Numbered from the stretch's first letter, positions 16,344 to 26,215 are shown. The stretch is 64,000 nucleotides of DNA from an uncultured Bacteroides sp. (GCA_900544675.1 UQVZ01000002.1:86330-150329), one strand, 5' to 3'. Notes: generated by a model not told the origin, from the letters alone. A program made the numbers and translations.

Positions 16344-17717
16344 TCATTGCTTAATCCATCCCGGATATTTGAAGTCGCACTTACGCCACTTCGGGTTAAT
16401 GCGCACATACGTATTCTTTTGCTTGTCTACAATCCATTTCTGAAGCTTCTCTTCGCTCCGTTTGGAGGTCACCATACTCTTCAGGCGCTGGTAATCTTCC
16501 GTAATCGTGGCTTTATGTCCGTCGATGCGGTTCTTCAGCTTCACGATGGCACATACCTGCTTGCCTTTCGAGTTAATCATCGTAAACGGCTTTGATATCT
16601 CACCAATCTGCATATTTTCAACCACCTTTGCCACATCTTGCGAAACCAGTCCGGCAAGTTCCTGCATCTCGAAACGGGAAGTGTTCGAACGCGGGTTGGC
16701 AAGCAAACCATGGTTATTGCGGGTGTCTTTATCCATCGAAATCCATGTAGCAGCATCATCGAAAGAGAATTTCTCCTTGCGGATATCATCGGCGATGGAA
16801 TCCAGACGGGCCAGCGCGGCATCAATGTCTTTCTGGTCTACCTTCGGGCGAAGCAAGATATGACGGTAATTCACACGGTCACCCCGTTTTTCAATCAACT
16901 GGGCAATATGGAAACCGAATTCCGTCTCGAACACCTTCGATACCTTTTTCGTATCGGTCAGGTTGAACACCACATTGGCAAACTCGGGCACCAACTGTCC
17001 CCTGCCGGTAAAACCTCCTTCACCGCCACGCGATGCGGTACCGGGGTCTTCCGAATAGAAACGGGCAAGTGTAGACAAGGTTGTCTCGCCCCGGTTCACA
17101 CGGTCGGCATATTCACGCAACTGAGCCTTTACACGCTCAATTTCCTTTTCCGAAATCTTGGGCTCCTGGGTGATAATCTGCACCTCTACCTGTGTAGGCA
17201 CAAACGGGATACTGTCCTGGGGCAACTTATTGAAATAATTGCGCACCTCGGCAGGGGTCAACTTGATATCCCCTACTATCTCTTGCTGCATCTGCTGTAC
17301 GGTAAGCCCGTCGCGGATATTTTCACGCAACATCTCGCGTATCTGCGTATACGTCTTGTTGTAATATTCTTCCATTTTCTCACGCGATCCGATTTGCTGG
17401 GTCAGCCACGAAAGCTGGTCCTCGACCTTCTGAATCACCTCTTGGTCGGAAACAATGATACTATCCAGCTCCGCCTGGTGCAGGAACAGCTTCTGCACCG
17501 CCAGCTCTTCGGGAATCACACAATAAGGGTCGCCATCGAAATGCCTGTTCTCGTATTGCGCGTTCAAACGTTCGTTCTCTACATCCGATTTCAAAATAGC
17601 CTCATCGCCTACTACCCAGACCACCTCATCGATTACGTTGTCTTGTGCATAGGCAGAAACCCCTGCCAGCGACAGAAGCATACATACACACCATCTGATT
17701 GCTCTAAACTTACTCAT
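16344..17717 (-). CDS. SurA-like peptidyl-prolyl isomerase/chaperone
   Basis: This 457-residue periplasmic protein has a signal peptide cleaved near VSAYAQD, an N-terminal SurA-like helical chaperone region (VDEVVWVVGDEAILKSDV) and two parvulin (PpiC) domains. The first domain, about 175-275, has SEDPGTASRGGEGGFTGRGQ and FETEFGFHIAQL; the second is degenerate. It should help fold outer-membrane proteins. The next gene upstream, a smaller PpiC-like lipoprotein, overlaps it by eight bases, so they are translationally coupled. Confidence 0.88.
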   Translation of the reverse strand: MSKFRAIRWCVCMLLSLAGVSAYAQDNVIDEVVWVVGDEAILKSDVENERLNAQYENRHFDGDPYCVIPEELAVQKLFLHQAELDSIIVSDQEVIQKVEDQLSWLTQQIGSREKMEEYYNKTYTQIREMLRENIRDGLTVQQMQQEIVGDIKLTPAEVRNYFNKLPQDSIPFVPTQVEVQIITQEPKISEKEIERVKAQLREYADRVNRGETTLSTLARFYSEDPGTASRGGEGGFTGRGQLVPEFANVVFNLTDTKKVSKVFETEFGFHIAQLIEKRGDRVNYRHILLRPKVDQKDIDAALARLDSIADDIRKEKFSFDDAATWISMDKDTRNNHGLLANPRSNTSRFEMQELAGLVSQDVAKVVENMQIGEISKPFTMINSKGKQVCAIVKLKNRIDGHKATITEDYQRLKSMVTSKRSEEKLQKWIVDKQKNTYVRINPKWRKCDFKYPGWIKQ

Positions 17718-18570
17718 TGTCAGGTTTATAATAAATTATATCATTATCTTCCGAAGCCTCCCGGTACAAATCTTCTTTCATCCGGTTGATAAACTCCACA
17801 CGCTTCAGATTGATTATCATTTCCTTTATCTCGCTCCTTGCATACTCCAACGGCAGGCGGTCGCCTTTCGAAAGAAATTCTTCCACATGCAGGAAATAGC
17901 AGAAAGCCGTGTCGCGCACTTCCACATCGGAATGCTTCCGCAGATAATCCGGGTCGGTATCCAATGCCTCCAACGGCATTTTCGAAGCAAACTCGGACAC
18001 CGGGCGCCAACGGTTGTAGAAATAATCATAGCCCACCGCATGAGCGATGCTGAATTTCTCCAGCCGGTCGATTGCCTCTTGCGTATGCTGCTTATACCAC
18101 GTCCGCACCTGATTCAGGTTACGCGTGGACAAAGGCACTTTCAGAAACACACCTTGTATATAAGGCTGCTCTGCCCGAAACTGGTCGGGATGTTTCTCGT
18201 AATAAGCATTTATCTCGTCCTCGCTCACTTCATTGCCCAGCTTTTGCCTTACAAGTTCCTCCTGATACACATGCATAATCAATGCCCGCCGGTAAGCCGC
18301 CACCTGCGCGTCTATCTTCGCATTGTCCGGAATATTTCCTTCGGCTTTCCGGTAAAGCAAATAGTCTTCCACCCAATTGCGGATATACTCATCGGCAAAC
18401 CGTGCGCTATCGGCTCCGTGCAGACCTAAAGGCATGGCGACATCCAAATCCTCCTGATACAGCACCGCATCCCCCACTTCCACCAATGGAGTCTTCCCCT
18501 GGTGGTTAAGCGTCTTGCCGCATGCGGTCAAGACCAGCAGTCCTATCATCAAGAAACATCGTTTGTCCAT
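17710..18570 (-). CDS. PpiC/SurA-like lipoprotein
   Basis: This 286-residue lipoprotein has signal MDKRCFLMIGLLVLTACGK with the lipobox LTAC. The body matches the helical SurA N/C chaperone region (AEGNIPDNAKIDAQVAAYRRALIMHVYQEELV) and has a short, degenerate or missing parvulin core. It is probably a periplasmic chaperone rather than an active isomerase. Its 3' end overlaps the larger SurA-like gene by eight bases. Confidence 0.75.
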   Translation of the reverse strand: MDKRCFLMIGLLVLTACGKTLNHQGKTPLVEVGDAVLYQEDLDVAMPLGLHGADSARFADEYIRNWVEDYLLYRKAEGNIPDNAKIDAQVAAYRRALIMHVYQEELVRQKLGNEVSEDEINAYYEKHPDQFRAEQPYIQGVFLKVPLSTRNLNQVRTWYKQHTQEAIDRLEKFSIAHAVGYDYFYNRWRPVSEFASKMPLEALDTDPDYLRKHSDVEVRDTAFCYFLHVEEFLSKGDRLPLEYARSEIKEMIINLKRVEFINRMKEDLYREASEDNDIIYYKPDNE

Positions 18571-18675
18571 CTGTGCCGTTTTCGTCTGAATGAGCGAACG
18601 AAGATACTGCTTTAATCGATTACTTCCGCTACAATTAACGGTTTTTATATATCCATACGGGTAATTTTAGTGCAA

Positions 18676-19869
18676 TTAGCGGACAGATAACCGCTCCTTC
18701 AATTCCTCCAATTGTTTCATCTTCATCATCAGGCGGAAATCTTTTTCTACCTCCTCGTGTACATCGGTATAAGACTCGGGACCTTTCTTCAGCTTTTTAC
18801 CTACAATCACGGCATACGGATAACGCGCATCGTGTGGAAGCTCGCCACACCGGAAAGCCAGCTTGTCGACATACGGATTTTTCCCTATCCGGAACAATCC
18901 TGCCTGTATTTGCGCGTCGGCTTCGGGATGTTCTTCCATCCATGCGCGGAATGCCGCCTCCATCTCTTCCATTGGCACTTTCTTCAAACGCTTGCGGAGG
19001 CGTGACGCCACCTTCTTTTCCCGGCAAAGCACCACCGCTCCTTTATAATGCGGAAACTCCCAAGCATAATCTTCCTTATTCACCTTGAAGAATCGTTCCA
19101 GCTCCTTTTCGTCATCGGAAGCCGGCAAAGGATAACGGGCGTTCCACCAGGCTATCAACTGGCGGTTTTTCACTTCCTGCATGCACCGGACGATAACCGT
19201 ATCTCCTACTCCGCCCTTTTGCCATTGGGCATAATGTATGCGGTCCAATGCCGGATTACCCGCCCCCAGACGCTCCAGGTACAATTGCAAATAAGGGCAA
19301 GCCTCCTCGTAGCTGATAGCCGGTTTCCAGTCTACCAACCGGATGATATGCACCCCCAGAGGCGAGAGGAAAGGCTCGGAATAATTCCCTTTCCGCATGG
19401 TATCCAGCCGACAGGAAAACTCTTTCAGCAGAGCTACCGAGGGACGCCATTGCGCCACGCTTCCTTCTTTCAGGTACACATCAAAAGGTGTTCCGTTCCG
19501 CAACGAAGCATATATCGAGTCCATCTGCCGGCATGCCCGGTCCACCTCCTTACGGGTAGCGCTTTGTGGAAGCAAAAACGAAATTTCCTCCAGCCTCACC
19601 CAGCCTTTTGCCGAATAACGCTCTACACTTTCCCGGTAAAGCGCATGGAGCAGAGAGTCCATCTTACCGGTATCCAACATAACAGACCGTAAGGCTTTCC
19701 CTTGCTCTACCTTGCAACGATGCCGGAAAACAAGCAAAGTATCCCACCCGCAACGCTCGGCGTCCGCTACTTTCAACCGGCACAATTCGTCATCCAGCTT
19801 ATCGGCATAAGCGGCACACATCGTCCACACCAGGCACACGGAAAATAAAAAAAGTCTGATTACTCTCAT
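18676..19869 (-). CDS. Parvulin-type peptidyl-prolyl isomerase
   Basis: This 397-residue exported protein starts MRVIRLFLFSVCLVWTMCAAYAD with a clear signal peptide; the in-frame ATG seven codons upstream is less likely. A PpiC-like segment at about 110-205 has LKEGSVAQWRPSVALLKEF and EPFLSPLGVHIIRLVDWK, followed by a second, degenerate region. It is the first of three chaperone genes after guaB on the same strand. Proline isomerase activity is plausible but active-site residues are hard to place. Confidence 0.75.
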   Translation of the reverse strand: MRVIRLFLFSVCLVWTMCAAYADKLDDELCRLKVADAERCGWDTLLVFRHRCKVEQGKALRSVMLDTGKMDSLLHALYRESVERYSAKGWVRLEEISFLLPQSATRKEVDRACRQMDSIYASLRNGTPFDVYLKEGSVAQWRPSVALLKEFSCRLDTMRKGNYSEPFLSPLGVHIIRLVDWKPAISYEEACPYLQLYLERLGAGNPALDRIHYAQWQKGGVGDTVIVRCMQEVKNRQLIAWWNARYPLPASDDEKELERFFKVNKEDYAWEFPHYKGAVVLCREKKVASRLRKRLKKVPMEEMEAAFRAWMEEHPEADAQIQAGLFRIGKNPYVDKLAFRCGELPHDARYPYAVIVGKKLKKGPESYTDVHEEVEKDFRLMMKMKQLEELKERLSVR

Positions 19870-19885
19870 ACGGATGCATGTTTCA

Positions 19886-19927
19886 AACAAACAAAAGACA
19901 CGAAAACCCCTATGCGTCTCCGTGTCT
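19886..19927 (-). terminator. Terminator after guaB
   Basis: AGACACG (19896-19902) pairs with CGTGTCT (19921-19927). On the minus strand the stem is followed by TTTTGTTTGTTTG. It partly separates guaB from the chaperone-mutL run. Confidence 0.6.
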
Positions 19928-19951
19928 CTTTATGCGATTCGATTCTGTTCT

Positions 19952-21427
19952 TTATTCCGGACGGCTATAGTTAGGAGCCTCTCTCGTAATGGTCACATCG
20001 TGCGGATGGCTCTCCAATACACCGGCGTTGGTGATGCGGGTAAATTTGGCGTTGTGCAATTCCATGATGTTATGCGCACCGCAATATCCCATACCTGAAC
20101 GCAATCCGCCGACCAACTGGTAGATTACCTCGTACAGCGTACCTTTATACGGAACACGTGCCGAAATGCCTTCGGGAACCAGTTTCTTCACATCGGTCGT
20201 AGAACTCTGGAAGTAACGGTCTTTCGAACCGTTTTCCATCGCTTCCAGCGAACCCATACCGCGGTATGACTTAAACTTACGTCCGTTAAAGATAATGGTG
20301 TCGCCCGGCGATTCTTCGGTACCTGCCACCAGCGAACCAATCATTACGCAATAACCGCCTGCAGCCAAAGCCTTGACTACATCGCCCGAATAGCGCAAGC
20401 CACCATCTGCAATCAAAGGTACACCTGTGCCTTCCAAGGCTTTAGCCACATCATATACAGCCGACAACTGGGGTACACCTACACCGGCCACCACACGTGT
20501 CGTACAGATAGAACCCGGACCGATACCTACTTTTACAGAATCAGCACCAGCTTCTACCAGCATCTTGGCAGCTTCGCCCGTAGCTACATTACCCACTACG
20601 ATATCGATATCGGGGAATGCCTTCTTGGCTTCTTTCAGCTTTTCGATAACATATTTTGAATGTCCGTGAGCCGTGTCAATCACAATGGCGTCGGCTCCAG
20701 CCTTTACCAATGCCTCCATGCGTTGCAGGGTATCATTGGTGACACCCACACCTGCTGCTACACGCAAGCGGCCTTTCGCGTCCTTGCAAGCCATCGGTTT
20801 ATCTTTCGCCTTCGTGATGTCTTTATAGGTAATCAGACCAATCAGCTTACCGTTTTCGTCCACTACCGGCAATTTCTCAATCTTGTTTTTCTGAAGGATA
20901 TCCGAAGCTGTCTCCATGTCTGTGCCCGGAGAAGTAGTCACGATGTTCTCTTTGGTCATCACCTCATCGATACGCTTGTTCATGTCGCGTTCGAAACGAA
21001 GGTCACGGTTGGTCACGATACCTACCAGGTAATTCTCGTCATCCACTACCGGGATACCGCCGATTTTGTATTCAGCCATGATGTCGAGCGCATTCCGTAC
21101 CGTAGAACCACGCTTGATTGTCACAGGGTCGTAAATCATACCGTTCTCGGCACGTTTCACGATGGCCACCTGGCGCGCCTGCTCCTCGATAGACATATTT
21201 TTATGGATAACGCCGATACCTCCCTCGCGGGCAATGGCAATCGCCATCTGGGCTTCGGTAACGGTATCCATCGCTGCCGTTACAAACGGAATCTTCAATT
21301 CAATGTTGCGTGAAAACTTAGTCGTGAGATCGACTGTCTTGGGTAATACTTCCGAATAGGCGGGAATCAACAATACATCGTCGAATGTCAATCCGTCCAT
21401 CACTACTTTATCTGCAATAAATGACAT
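19952..21427 (-). CDS. guaB: Inosine-5'-monophosphate dehydrogenase
   Basis: This 491-residue enzyme oxidises IMP to XMP with NAD+, the committed step to GMP. The (beta/alpha)8 barrel is interrupted by two CBS domains at about 95-205. The catalytic cysteine is in VGIGPGSICTTRVVAG, and the mobile flap includes YRGMGSLEAM and the later EGISARVPYKG segment. Length and ends are standard. guaA, the next step, is about 2.7 kb away on the other strand, so the two are neighbours but not one operon. A -7 box lies 28 bases upstream. Confidence 0.96.
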   Translation of the reverse strand: MSFIADKVVMDGLTFDDVLLIPAYSEVLPKTVDLTTKFSRNIELKIPFVTAAMDTVTEAQMAIAIAREGGIGVIHKNMSIEEQARQVAIVKRAENGMIYDPVTIKRGSTVRNALDIMAEYKIGGIPVVDDENYLVGIVTNRDLRFERDMNKRIDEVMTKENIVTTSPGTDMETASDILQKNKIEKLPVVDENGKLIGLITYKDITKAKDKPMACKDAKGRLRVAAGVGVTNDTLQRMEALVKAGADAIVIDTAHGHSKYVIEKLKEAKKAFPDIDIVVGNVATGEAAKMLVEAGADSVKVGIGPGSICTTRVVAGVGVPQLSAVYDVAKALEGTGVPLIADGGLRYSGDVVKALAAGGYCVMIGSLVAGTEESPGDTIIFNGRKFKSYRGMGSLEAMENGSKDRYFQSSTTDVKKLVPEGISARVPYKGTLYEVIYQLVGGLRSGMGYCGAHNIMELHNAKFTRITNAGVLESHPHDVTITREAPNYSRPE

Positions 21428-21454
21428 AGAGTTTATGTTTAGATTTTATTGCGT

Positions 21455-21463
21455 GCAAATGTA
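21455..21463 (-). promoter_or_regulatory. -7 promoter element for guaB
   Basis: On the minus strand this is TACATTTGC, fitting TAnnTTTG plus C. The start would lie near 21448, about 20 nt before the ATG, which leaves no room for a riboswitch. Confidence 0.6.
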
Positions 21464-21523
21464 CGGATTTTATTTGGAATCTGAAAGAATAACAGGACAA
21501 AATTTCAGTATGTCCCCTCTTTT

Positions 21524-22525
21524 TCATCGAATCTGACCCAGCAAGGCTTCTATATTTTCACAAACGACACACGTTCCGCTTGCTGGATGCCATACAAACC
21601 CGTCCTCTTCCGAGGCACCTGCATCAATCAAGACATCCGATTCCACATCCCTTCCGGCACGGATGGCATACCGCCGCAAGGCTTTTTGCGCCATGGCATA
21701 CCGCTGACCTTCTCCCGTCAGGCGGATACTCCTTACATAATGAGGCTCGATTCGGAACAAACCGCTCTGCCGGTCGAATACGATTCCCTCTCCCTTGAAA
21801 AATGTCTCCAGCGTTCCGTTCAAGGCAAGGTCTTCGGGAGTTCCGATGACGACTCGTTCCCGATTCATCAGCCAAAGCTTGTCGGCTATCTGGAGCGCCA
21901 GCTCCAAATCGTGGGTGGACAAGAAAATGGTTTTCCCCAACTCGTGCGCCAAGGAACGCAGCAGGCGCATCACCTCCACCTTGCTGGGGAAATCGAGAAA
22001 AGCGGTAGGCTCGTCCAAGAGAATGACGGGAGTATGTTGCGCCAACGCCTTGGCTATCATCACCTTCTGCCTCTCCCCATCGCTCAAGGTCTGCACCATG
22101 CGCCCGGCAAACCCCGTAATGCCCACCAGCCGCATCGACTCGTCGACCACCTGCTTGTCTTTATCCCGAAGCGTCCCCCAAAAACCGGTATAAGGACTTC
22201 TGCCCAAGCCTACCAGTTCTTCCACGGTCAGGTTATTCACCTCGCAACGCTCGGTCAAGACAATGCCTATCATCCGCGCCAGCTCCTTGTCCGAATAGTC
22301 AGCTATCCGCCGGTCTTCCAGCCATACTTCCCCGCTTATCGGAGGTTGGGAAGCCGACAAAGTACGCAACAAGGTGGATTTTCCCGCCCCGTTCGCTCCC
22401 AGCAGGCAGGTCAACTCGCCCCCATATACCGAAGCATTGATATCGGTAGCTACCCGTATGGCAGCATGTTTTCCGGAATAGCCGGTAGAAAGATGGCTCA
22501 GCCGAAGCACCGCTTTCGAAGTCAT
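21524..22525 (-). CDS. FecE/BtuD-type ABC transporter ATPase with C-terminal extension
   Basis: This 333-residue protein resembles ATPases of iron-chelate/B12 importers. Walker A is GANGAGKSTLL, the signature is TLSDGERQKVM, Walker B is PVILLDEPTAFLD and the H-loop is STHDLELA. The ATPase core ends near residue 255. The remaining 75-80 residues (from about FRIEPHYVRSIRL) form an extension with no fold I recognise. No permease or binding protein gene is adjacent: gapA and its terminator are upstream, guaB downstream. It either serves a permease elsewhere or has another role. Confidence 0.85.
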   Translation of the reverse strand: MTSKAVLRLSHLSTGYSGKHAAIRVATDINASVYGGELTCLLGANGAGKSTLLRTLSASQPPISGEVWLEDRRIADYSDKELARMIGIVLTERCEVNNLTVEELVGLGRSPYTGFWGTLRDKDKQVVDESMRLVGITGFAGRMVQTLSDGERQKVMIAKALAQHTPVILLDEPTAFLDFPSKVEVMRLLRSLAHELGKTIFLSTHDLELALQIADKLWLMNRERVVIGTPEDLALNGTLETFFKGEGIVFDRQSGLFRIEPHYVRSIRLTGEGQRYAMAQKALRRYAIRAGRDVESDVLIDAGASEEDGFVWHPASGTCVVCENIEALLGQIR

Positions 22526-22563
22526 ACCCCTTTACCTATTATTATATATTATTTATAGAGAAA

Positions 22564-22602
22564 CAAAAAAGAGAAGCCACCCTCGCGAAAGGATGACTTC
22601 TC
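22564..22602 (-). terminator. Terminator after gapA
   Basis: GAGAAG-type arms (22571-22576 and 22597-22602), extended by inner pairs, form a long hairpin. On the minus strand it is followed by TTTTTTG, giving a clear intrinsic terminator between gapA and the ABC ATPase. Confidence 0.75.
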
Positions 22603-22647
22603 CTATCATAATTGTTTATTAATCAAAACACGTCTGATGACTGATAA

Positions 22648-23658
22648 TTAATCGTTAACTGATGCCATGTGAGCAATCAGATCCAATACTTTGTTAGAGT
22701 AACCGATTTCGTTGTCATACCAAGAAACAACTTTAACGAAAGTATCAGTCAAGTAAACACCTGCGTTTGCATCGAAGATAGAAGTCAAAGTGCAGCCCAG
22801 GAAGTCAGAAGATACAACTGCATCTTCAGTGTAACCCAGAACACCTTTCAATTCGCCTTCAGAAGCTTCCTTCATGGCAGCGCAGATATCAGCTTTAGTA
22901 GCCGGTTTAGCCAAGTTTACAGTCAAGTCAACTACAGAAACATCCAAAGTCGGCACACGCATAGAGATACCAGTCAATTTGCCGTTCAGTTCAGGAATAA
23001 CTTTACCTACAGCTTTAGCAGCACCAGTAGAAGACGGGATAATGTTGCCAGAAGCAGCACGACCACCTCTCCAGTCTTTCATAGAAGGACCGTCAACTGT
23101 CTTCTGAGTAGCAGTTGTAGAGTGAACTGTAGTCATCAAACCGTTTACGATACCGAATTTTTCGTTCAATACTTTAGCGATCGGAGCCAAGCAGTTAGTA
23201 GTACAAGAAGCGTTAGAAACGAACTGAGTACCTTTCACGTAAGTCTTTTCGTTAACACCGCACACGAACATCGGAGTATCGTCTTTAGAAGGAGCAGACA
23301 TAACTACGTATTTAGCACCAGCCTGGATGTGAGCCTGAGCTTTTTCTTTAGTCAAGAACAAACCAGTTGATTCAACTACGTATTCAGCTTCTACTTCGTT
23401 CCATTTCAAGTCAGCAGGATTCTTTTCAGCTGTTACGCGGATTTCTTTACCGTTAACAATCAGTTTGCTATTTTCAACGTCAGCTTCGATAGTACCGTCG
23501 AACTGTCCGTGCATAGTATCATACTTCAACATGTAAGCCAAGTAATCTACCGGGCACAAGTCGTTAATACCTACGATTTGGATATCGTTTCTTTTCTGAG
23601 CTGCACGGAATACGAAACGGCCGATACGACCGAAACCGTTAATACCTACTTTAATCAT
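22648..23658 (-). CDS. gapA: Glyceraldehyde-3-phosphate dehydrogenase
   Basis: This 336-residue glycolytic enzyme has N-terminal NAD-binding motif INGFGRIGRFVFRAA, catalytic cysteine and flanks SNASCTTNCLAP (about residue 155), and C-terminal WYDNEIGYSNKVLDLI. Its coding sequence uses a narrow codon set (for example GTA, GCT, CGT, AAC) unlike its neighbours, as expected of a highly expressed gene. It is preceded by a leader of about 100 nt and followed by a strong terminator, consistent with a monocistronic transcript. Confidence 0.96.
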   Translation of the reverse strand: MIKVGINGFGRIGRFVFRAAQKRNDIQIVGINDLCPVDYLAYMLKYDTMHGQFDGTIEADVENSKLIVNGKEIRVTAEKNPADLKWNEVEAEYVVESTGLFLTKEKAQAHIQAGAKYVVMSAPSKDDTPMFVCGVNEKTYVKGTQFVSNASCTTNCLAPIAKVLNEKFGIVNGLMTTVHSTTATQKTVDGPSMKDWRGGRAASGNIIPSSTGAAKAVGKVIPELNGKLTGISMRVPTLDVSVVDLTVNLAKPATKADICAAMKEASEGELKGVLGYTEDAVVSSDFLGCTLTSIFDANAGVYLTDTFVKVVSWYDNEIGYSNKVLDLIAHMASVND

Positions 23659-23766
23659 TTTGCTTAAATTTTAAAGGTTTTATAATAATGTTATAAACAC
23701 TCGCTACTTCTTTCTGCCTCCGGGAAACAAGACCCTCATCAGCCCCTTTTCCTTCCCGACTGCGTT

Positions 23767-23775
23767 GCAAAAATA
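23767..23775 (-). promoter_or_regulatory. -7 promoter element for gapA
   Basis: On the minus strand this is TATTTTTGC, matching TAnnTTTG plus C. It predicts a start near 23760 and a 5' leader of about 100 nt. The 345 bases from here to the guaA promoter hold no recognisable gene. Confidence 0.6.
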
Positions 23776-24120
23776 AGTAATTCTTTGATAAGTTGAGCAT
23801 GAAAAGTATTAAAATTAAGAAAAAATTGAGTTACATTTTAATTTAATCTTCATAAAAGCCGTTTTTCCTCCTTCAAATGACATCGTTTTGTAATCCCCAC
23901 TTTGCACGTACAGCTCCTTTCGACTTTAAATTGACAAACGTACTTGTAAGGATTCAAGCAATAACCCAAACATAATCCGAGAATCGGCTCTCTACCTTAT
24001 TTAATATAGCACACCGGGAACAATGATTATCCGCGAATTTACACGAATGACAAAAGAAAAAACTCGACGCTTCCGTGCTTCTGTATTCGATTTAAATTTT
24101 CAATTTACAATTTAAATGAC

Positions 24121-24128
24121 TACCTTTG
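24121..24128 (+). promoter_or_regulatory. -7 promoter element for guaA
   Basis: TACCTTTG followed by CA. It lies after the first in-frame ATG (24116) and before the ATG at 24164, so it fixes the latter as the start. Confidence 0.65.
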
Positions 24129-24163
24129 CACAATCTTTTTCAACATTTTATACAGAACTGAAT

Positions 24164-25717
24164 ATGCAGGAAAAAATTATCATTCTCGATTTCGGCTCGC
24201 AGACCACGCAGCTCATCGGGCGCCGCGTGCGCGAACTGAACATGTATTGCGAGATCGTTCCCTACAACAAGTTCCCACACAACGACCCTTCCGTCATCGG
24301 AGTCATCCTCTCGGGCAGCCCCTTCTCGGTATACGACGAAAAGGCTTTCCGCGTCGACCTGAGCGAAATCCGCGGCAAATACCCCATCCTGGGCATCTGC
24401 TACGGCGCGCAGTTCATGGCGTACACCAATGGGGGTAAAGTAGAACCTGCCAACACCCGCGAATACGGACGCGCCCATCTGGCAAAGTTCGACCATGAGA
24501 ATCCGTTGCTGAAAGGCGTACGCGACAACTCGCAAGTATGGATGAGCCACGGAGACACCATCACGGCACTCCCCGAAGGCTTTAAGATCATCGCGTCCAC
24601 CGACAAGGTAGCCGTAGCCGCCTACCAGGCTGAAGGCGAGAAACTGTGGGGCGTACAATTCCATCCCGAAGTGTTCCATACCGAAGACGGCACCCAAATC
24701 CTGAAAAACTTTGTAGTGGGCATCTGCGGAGGCAAACAAGACTGGAGCGCGGCATCGTTCATCGAAACCACCGTGGCACAACTGAAAGAGCAACTGGGCG
24801 ACGATAAAGTCGTGCTCGGACTGAGCGGCGGCGTCGACTCGTCGGTAGCGGCCGTATTGCTCAACAAGGCCATCGGCAAGAACCTGACCTGTATCTTCGT
24901 CGACCACGGCATGCTGCGCAAAAATGAGTTCCGCAACGTGCTGCACGATTACGAATGCCTCGGGCTGAACGTCATCGGCGTAGACGCCAGCGAGAAATTC
25001 TTCACTGAGCTGGCCGGAGTGACCGAGCCCGAACGCAAGCGCAAAATCATCGGCAAAGGCTTTATCGACGTGTTCGACGAAGAAGCGCACAAGATACACG
25101 ACGTGAAATGGTTGGCGCAGGGAACCATCTACCCCGACTGCATCGAGTCGCTTTCCATCACCGGGACGGTCATCAAGAGCCATCACAACGTGGGCGGGCT
25201 TCCTGAAAAGATGAACCTGAAACTGTGCGAACCGCTCCGCTTGCTGTTCAAGGACGAAGTGCGCCGGGTAGGTCGCGAACTGGGCATGCCCGAACACCTC
25301 ATCACCCGCCATCCGTTCCCCGGACCGGGACTGGCAGTACGCATCCTGGGCGACATCACCCGCGAGAAAGTACGCATCCTGCAAGATGCCGACGACATCT
25401 TCATCCAAGGCTTGCGCGACTGGAAGACCACGGATGCCGACGGTAAGGAAACCGCACTCTACGACCAGGTATGGCAGGCAGGCGTTATCCTCCTCCCCGT
25501 GCAAAGCGTAGGCGTGATGGGCGACGAACGCACCTACGAGCGTGCCGTAGCCCTGCGGGCCGTGACCAGCACCGATGCCATGACCGCCGACTGGGCACAT
25601 CTCCCCTACGAGTTTATGGCTAAAGTCTCGAACGACATTATTAATAAAGTGAAAGGCGTGAACCGCGTCTGCTACGACATCTCGTCAAAACCGCCTGCAA
25701 CAATCGAGTGGGAATAA
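24164..25717 (+). CDS. guaA: GMP synthase (glutamine-hydrolysing)
   Basis: This 517-residue enzyme converts XMP to GMP. The N-terminal class I glutamine amidotransferase domain has nucleophile Cys in GICYGAQ and His in QFHPEVFHTEDG. The ATP pyrophosphatase domain has LSGGVDSSVAAVLL (P-loop), and the C-terminal dimerisation domain ends YDISSKPPATIEWE. The start at 24164 (MQEKIIILDFGSQ) matches the family and is supported by the promoter position. A terminator follows 24 bases after the stop. Confidence 0.97.
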   Translation: MQEKIIILDFGSQTTQLIGRRVRELNMYCEIVPYNKFPHNDPSVIGVILSGSPFSVYDEKAFRVDLSEIRGKYPILGICYGAQFMAYTNGGKVEPANTREYGRAHLAKFDHENPLLKGVRDNSQVWMSHGDTITALPEGFKIIASTDKVAVAAYQAEGEKLWGVQFHPEVFHTEDGTQILKNFVVGICGGKQDWSAASFIETTVAQLKEQLGDDKVVLGLSGGVDSSVAAVLLNKAIGKNLTCIFVDHGMLRKNEFRNVLHDYECLGLNVIGVDASEKFFTELAGVTEPERKRKIIGKGFIDVFDEEAHKIHDVKWLAQGTIYPDCIESLSITGTVIKSHHNVGGLPEKMNLKLCEPLRLLFKDEVRRVGRELGMPEHLITRHPFPGPGLAVRILGDITREKVRILQDADDIFIQGLRDWKTTDADGKETALYDQVWQAGVILLPVQSVGVMGDERTYERAVALRAVTSTDAMTADWAHLPYEFMAKVSNDIINKVKGVNRVCYDISSKPPATIEWE

Positions 25718-25740
25718 GAATCATATACCCCTTATTCTGA

Positions 25741-25787
25741 AGCACGGAGAGAAAGGAAATTGGACACCCTCTCTCCGTGCTTTTTTC
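25741..25787 (+). terminator. Terminator after guaA
   Basis: GCACGGAGAGA pairs with TCTCTCCGTGC around a 17-nt loop and is followed by TTTTTT, a strong intrinsic terminator. Confidence 0.85.
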
Positions 25788-26214
25788 TTGTCGCGCTGAT
25801 TTACAGAATGAAACGAAAGTAACAACAACGTTTGCTTGTCATGCCGGATGTCCGCCCTGCTCAAACCACATGTGTAATCCAACGTGACGGATAACCCATT
25901 TATCGTTTACCCCCAATATCCGTTTAATTTTTAATCTATGCGCGCGGCGCGGCGAAACTATATGCTATTACTTGTGAAACTATTTTGTATGGTTTATACA
26001 TGTAAATGCGATGCATCTATAACCTGCAATAATTCCGGAATGATTTATATTCATTCAAACCGTTACGGCATTACAGTTAGCAAAAACAACAATCATTCTA
26101 TCTGTTACGGGAAATCCGAGATAATACAAAAACGAGTTGGCAAAGTTTTTAAAGAACCTTGTCAACTCGTCAACTGACACCTTGTCAACTATAAAAACTT
26201 GTCAACTATCAGAA
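25788..26214. other. Intergenic stretch between guaA and pfkA
   Basis: A 79-codon frame at 25938-26177 has no family resemblance and unusual composition, so it is not called. The last 70 bases hold copy 3 of the GTTGACAAG-type dispersed repeat. Nothing else is recognised. Confidence 0.5.
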
Positions 26215-26215
26215 C
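26145..26215. repeat. Dispersed GTTGACAAG/CTTGTCAAC repeat, copy 3
   Basis: ACCTTGTCAACTCGTCAACT, then CACCTTGTCAACT and ACTTGTCAACTATCAG follow one another, ending at the pfkA stop. This is the reverse sense of the copy at 905-960. Confidence 0.55.

Noticed and set aside
24140..25600. 486-codon frame antisense to guaA
   Set aside because: It is fully covered by the guaA coding sequence and reads as low-complexity shadow protein.
25938..26177. 79-codon frame between guaA and pfkA
   Set aside because: It has no family resemblance, runs into a dispersed repeat and has no TAnnTTTG box at a sensible distance.
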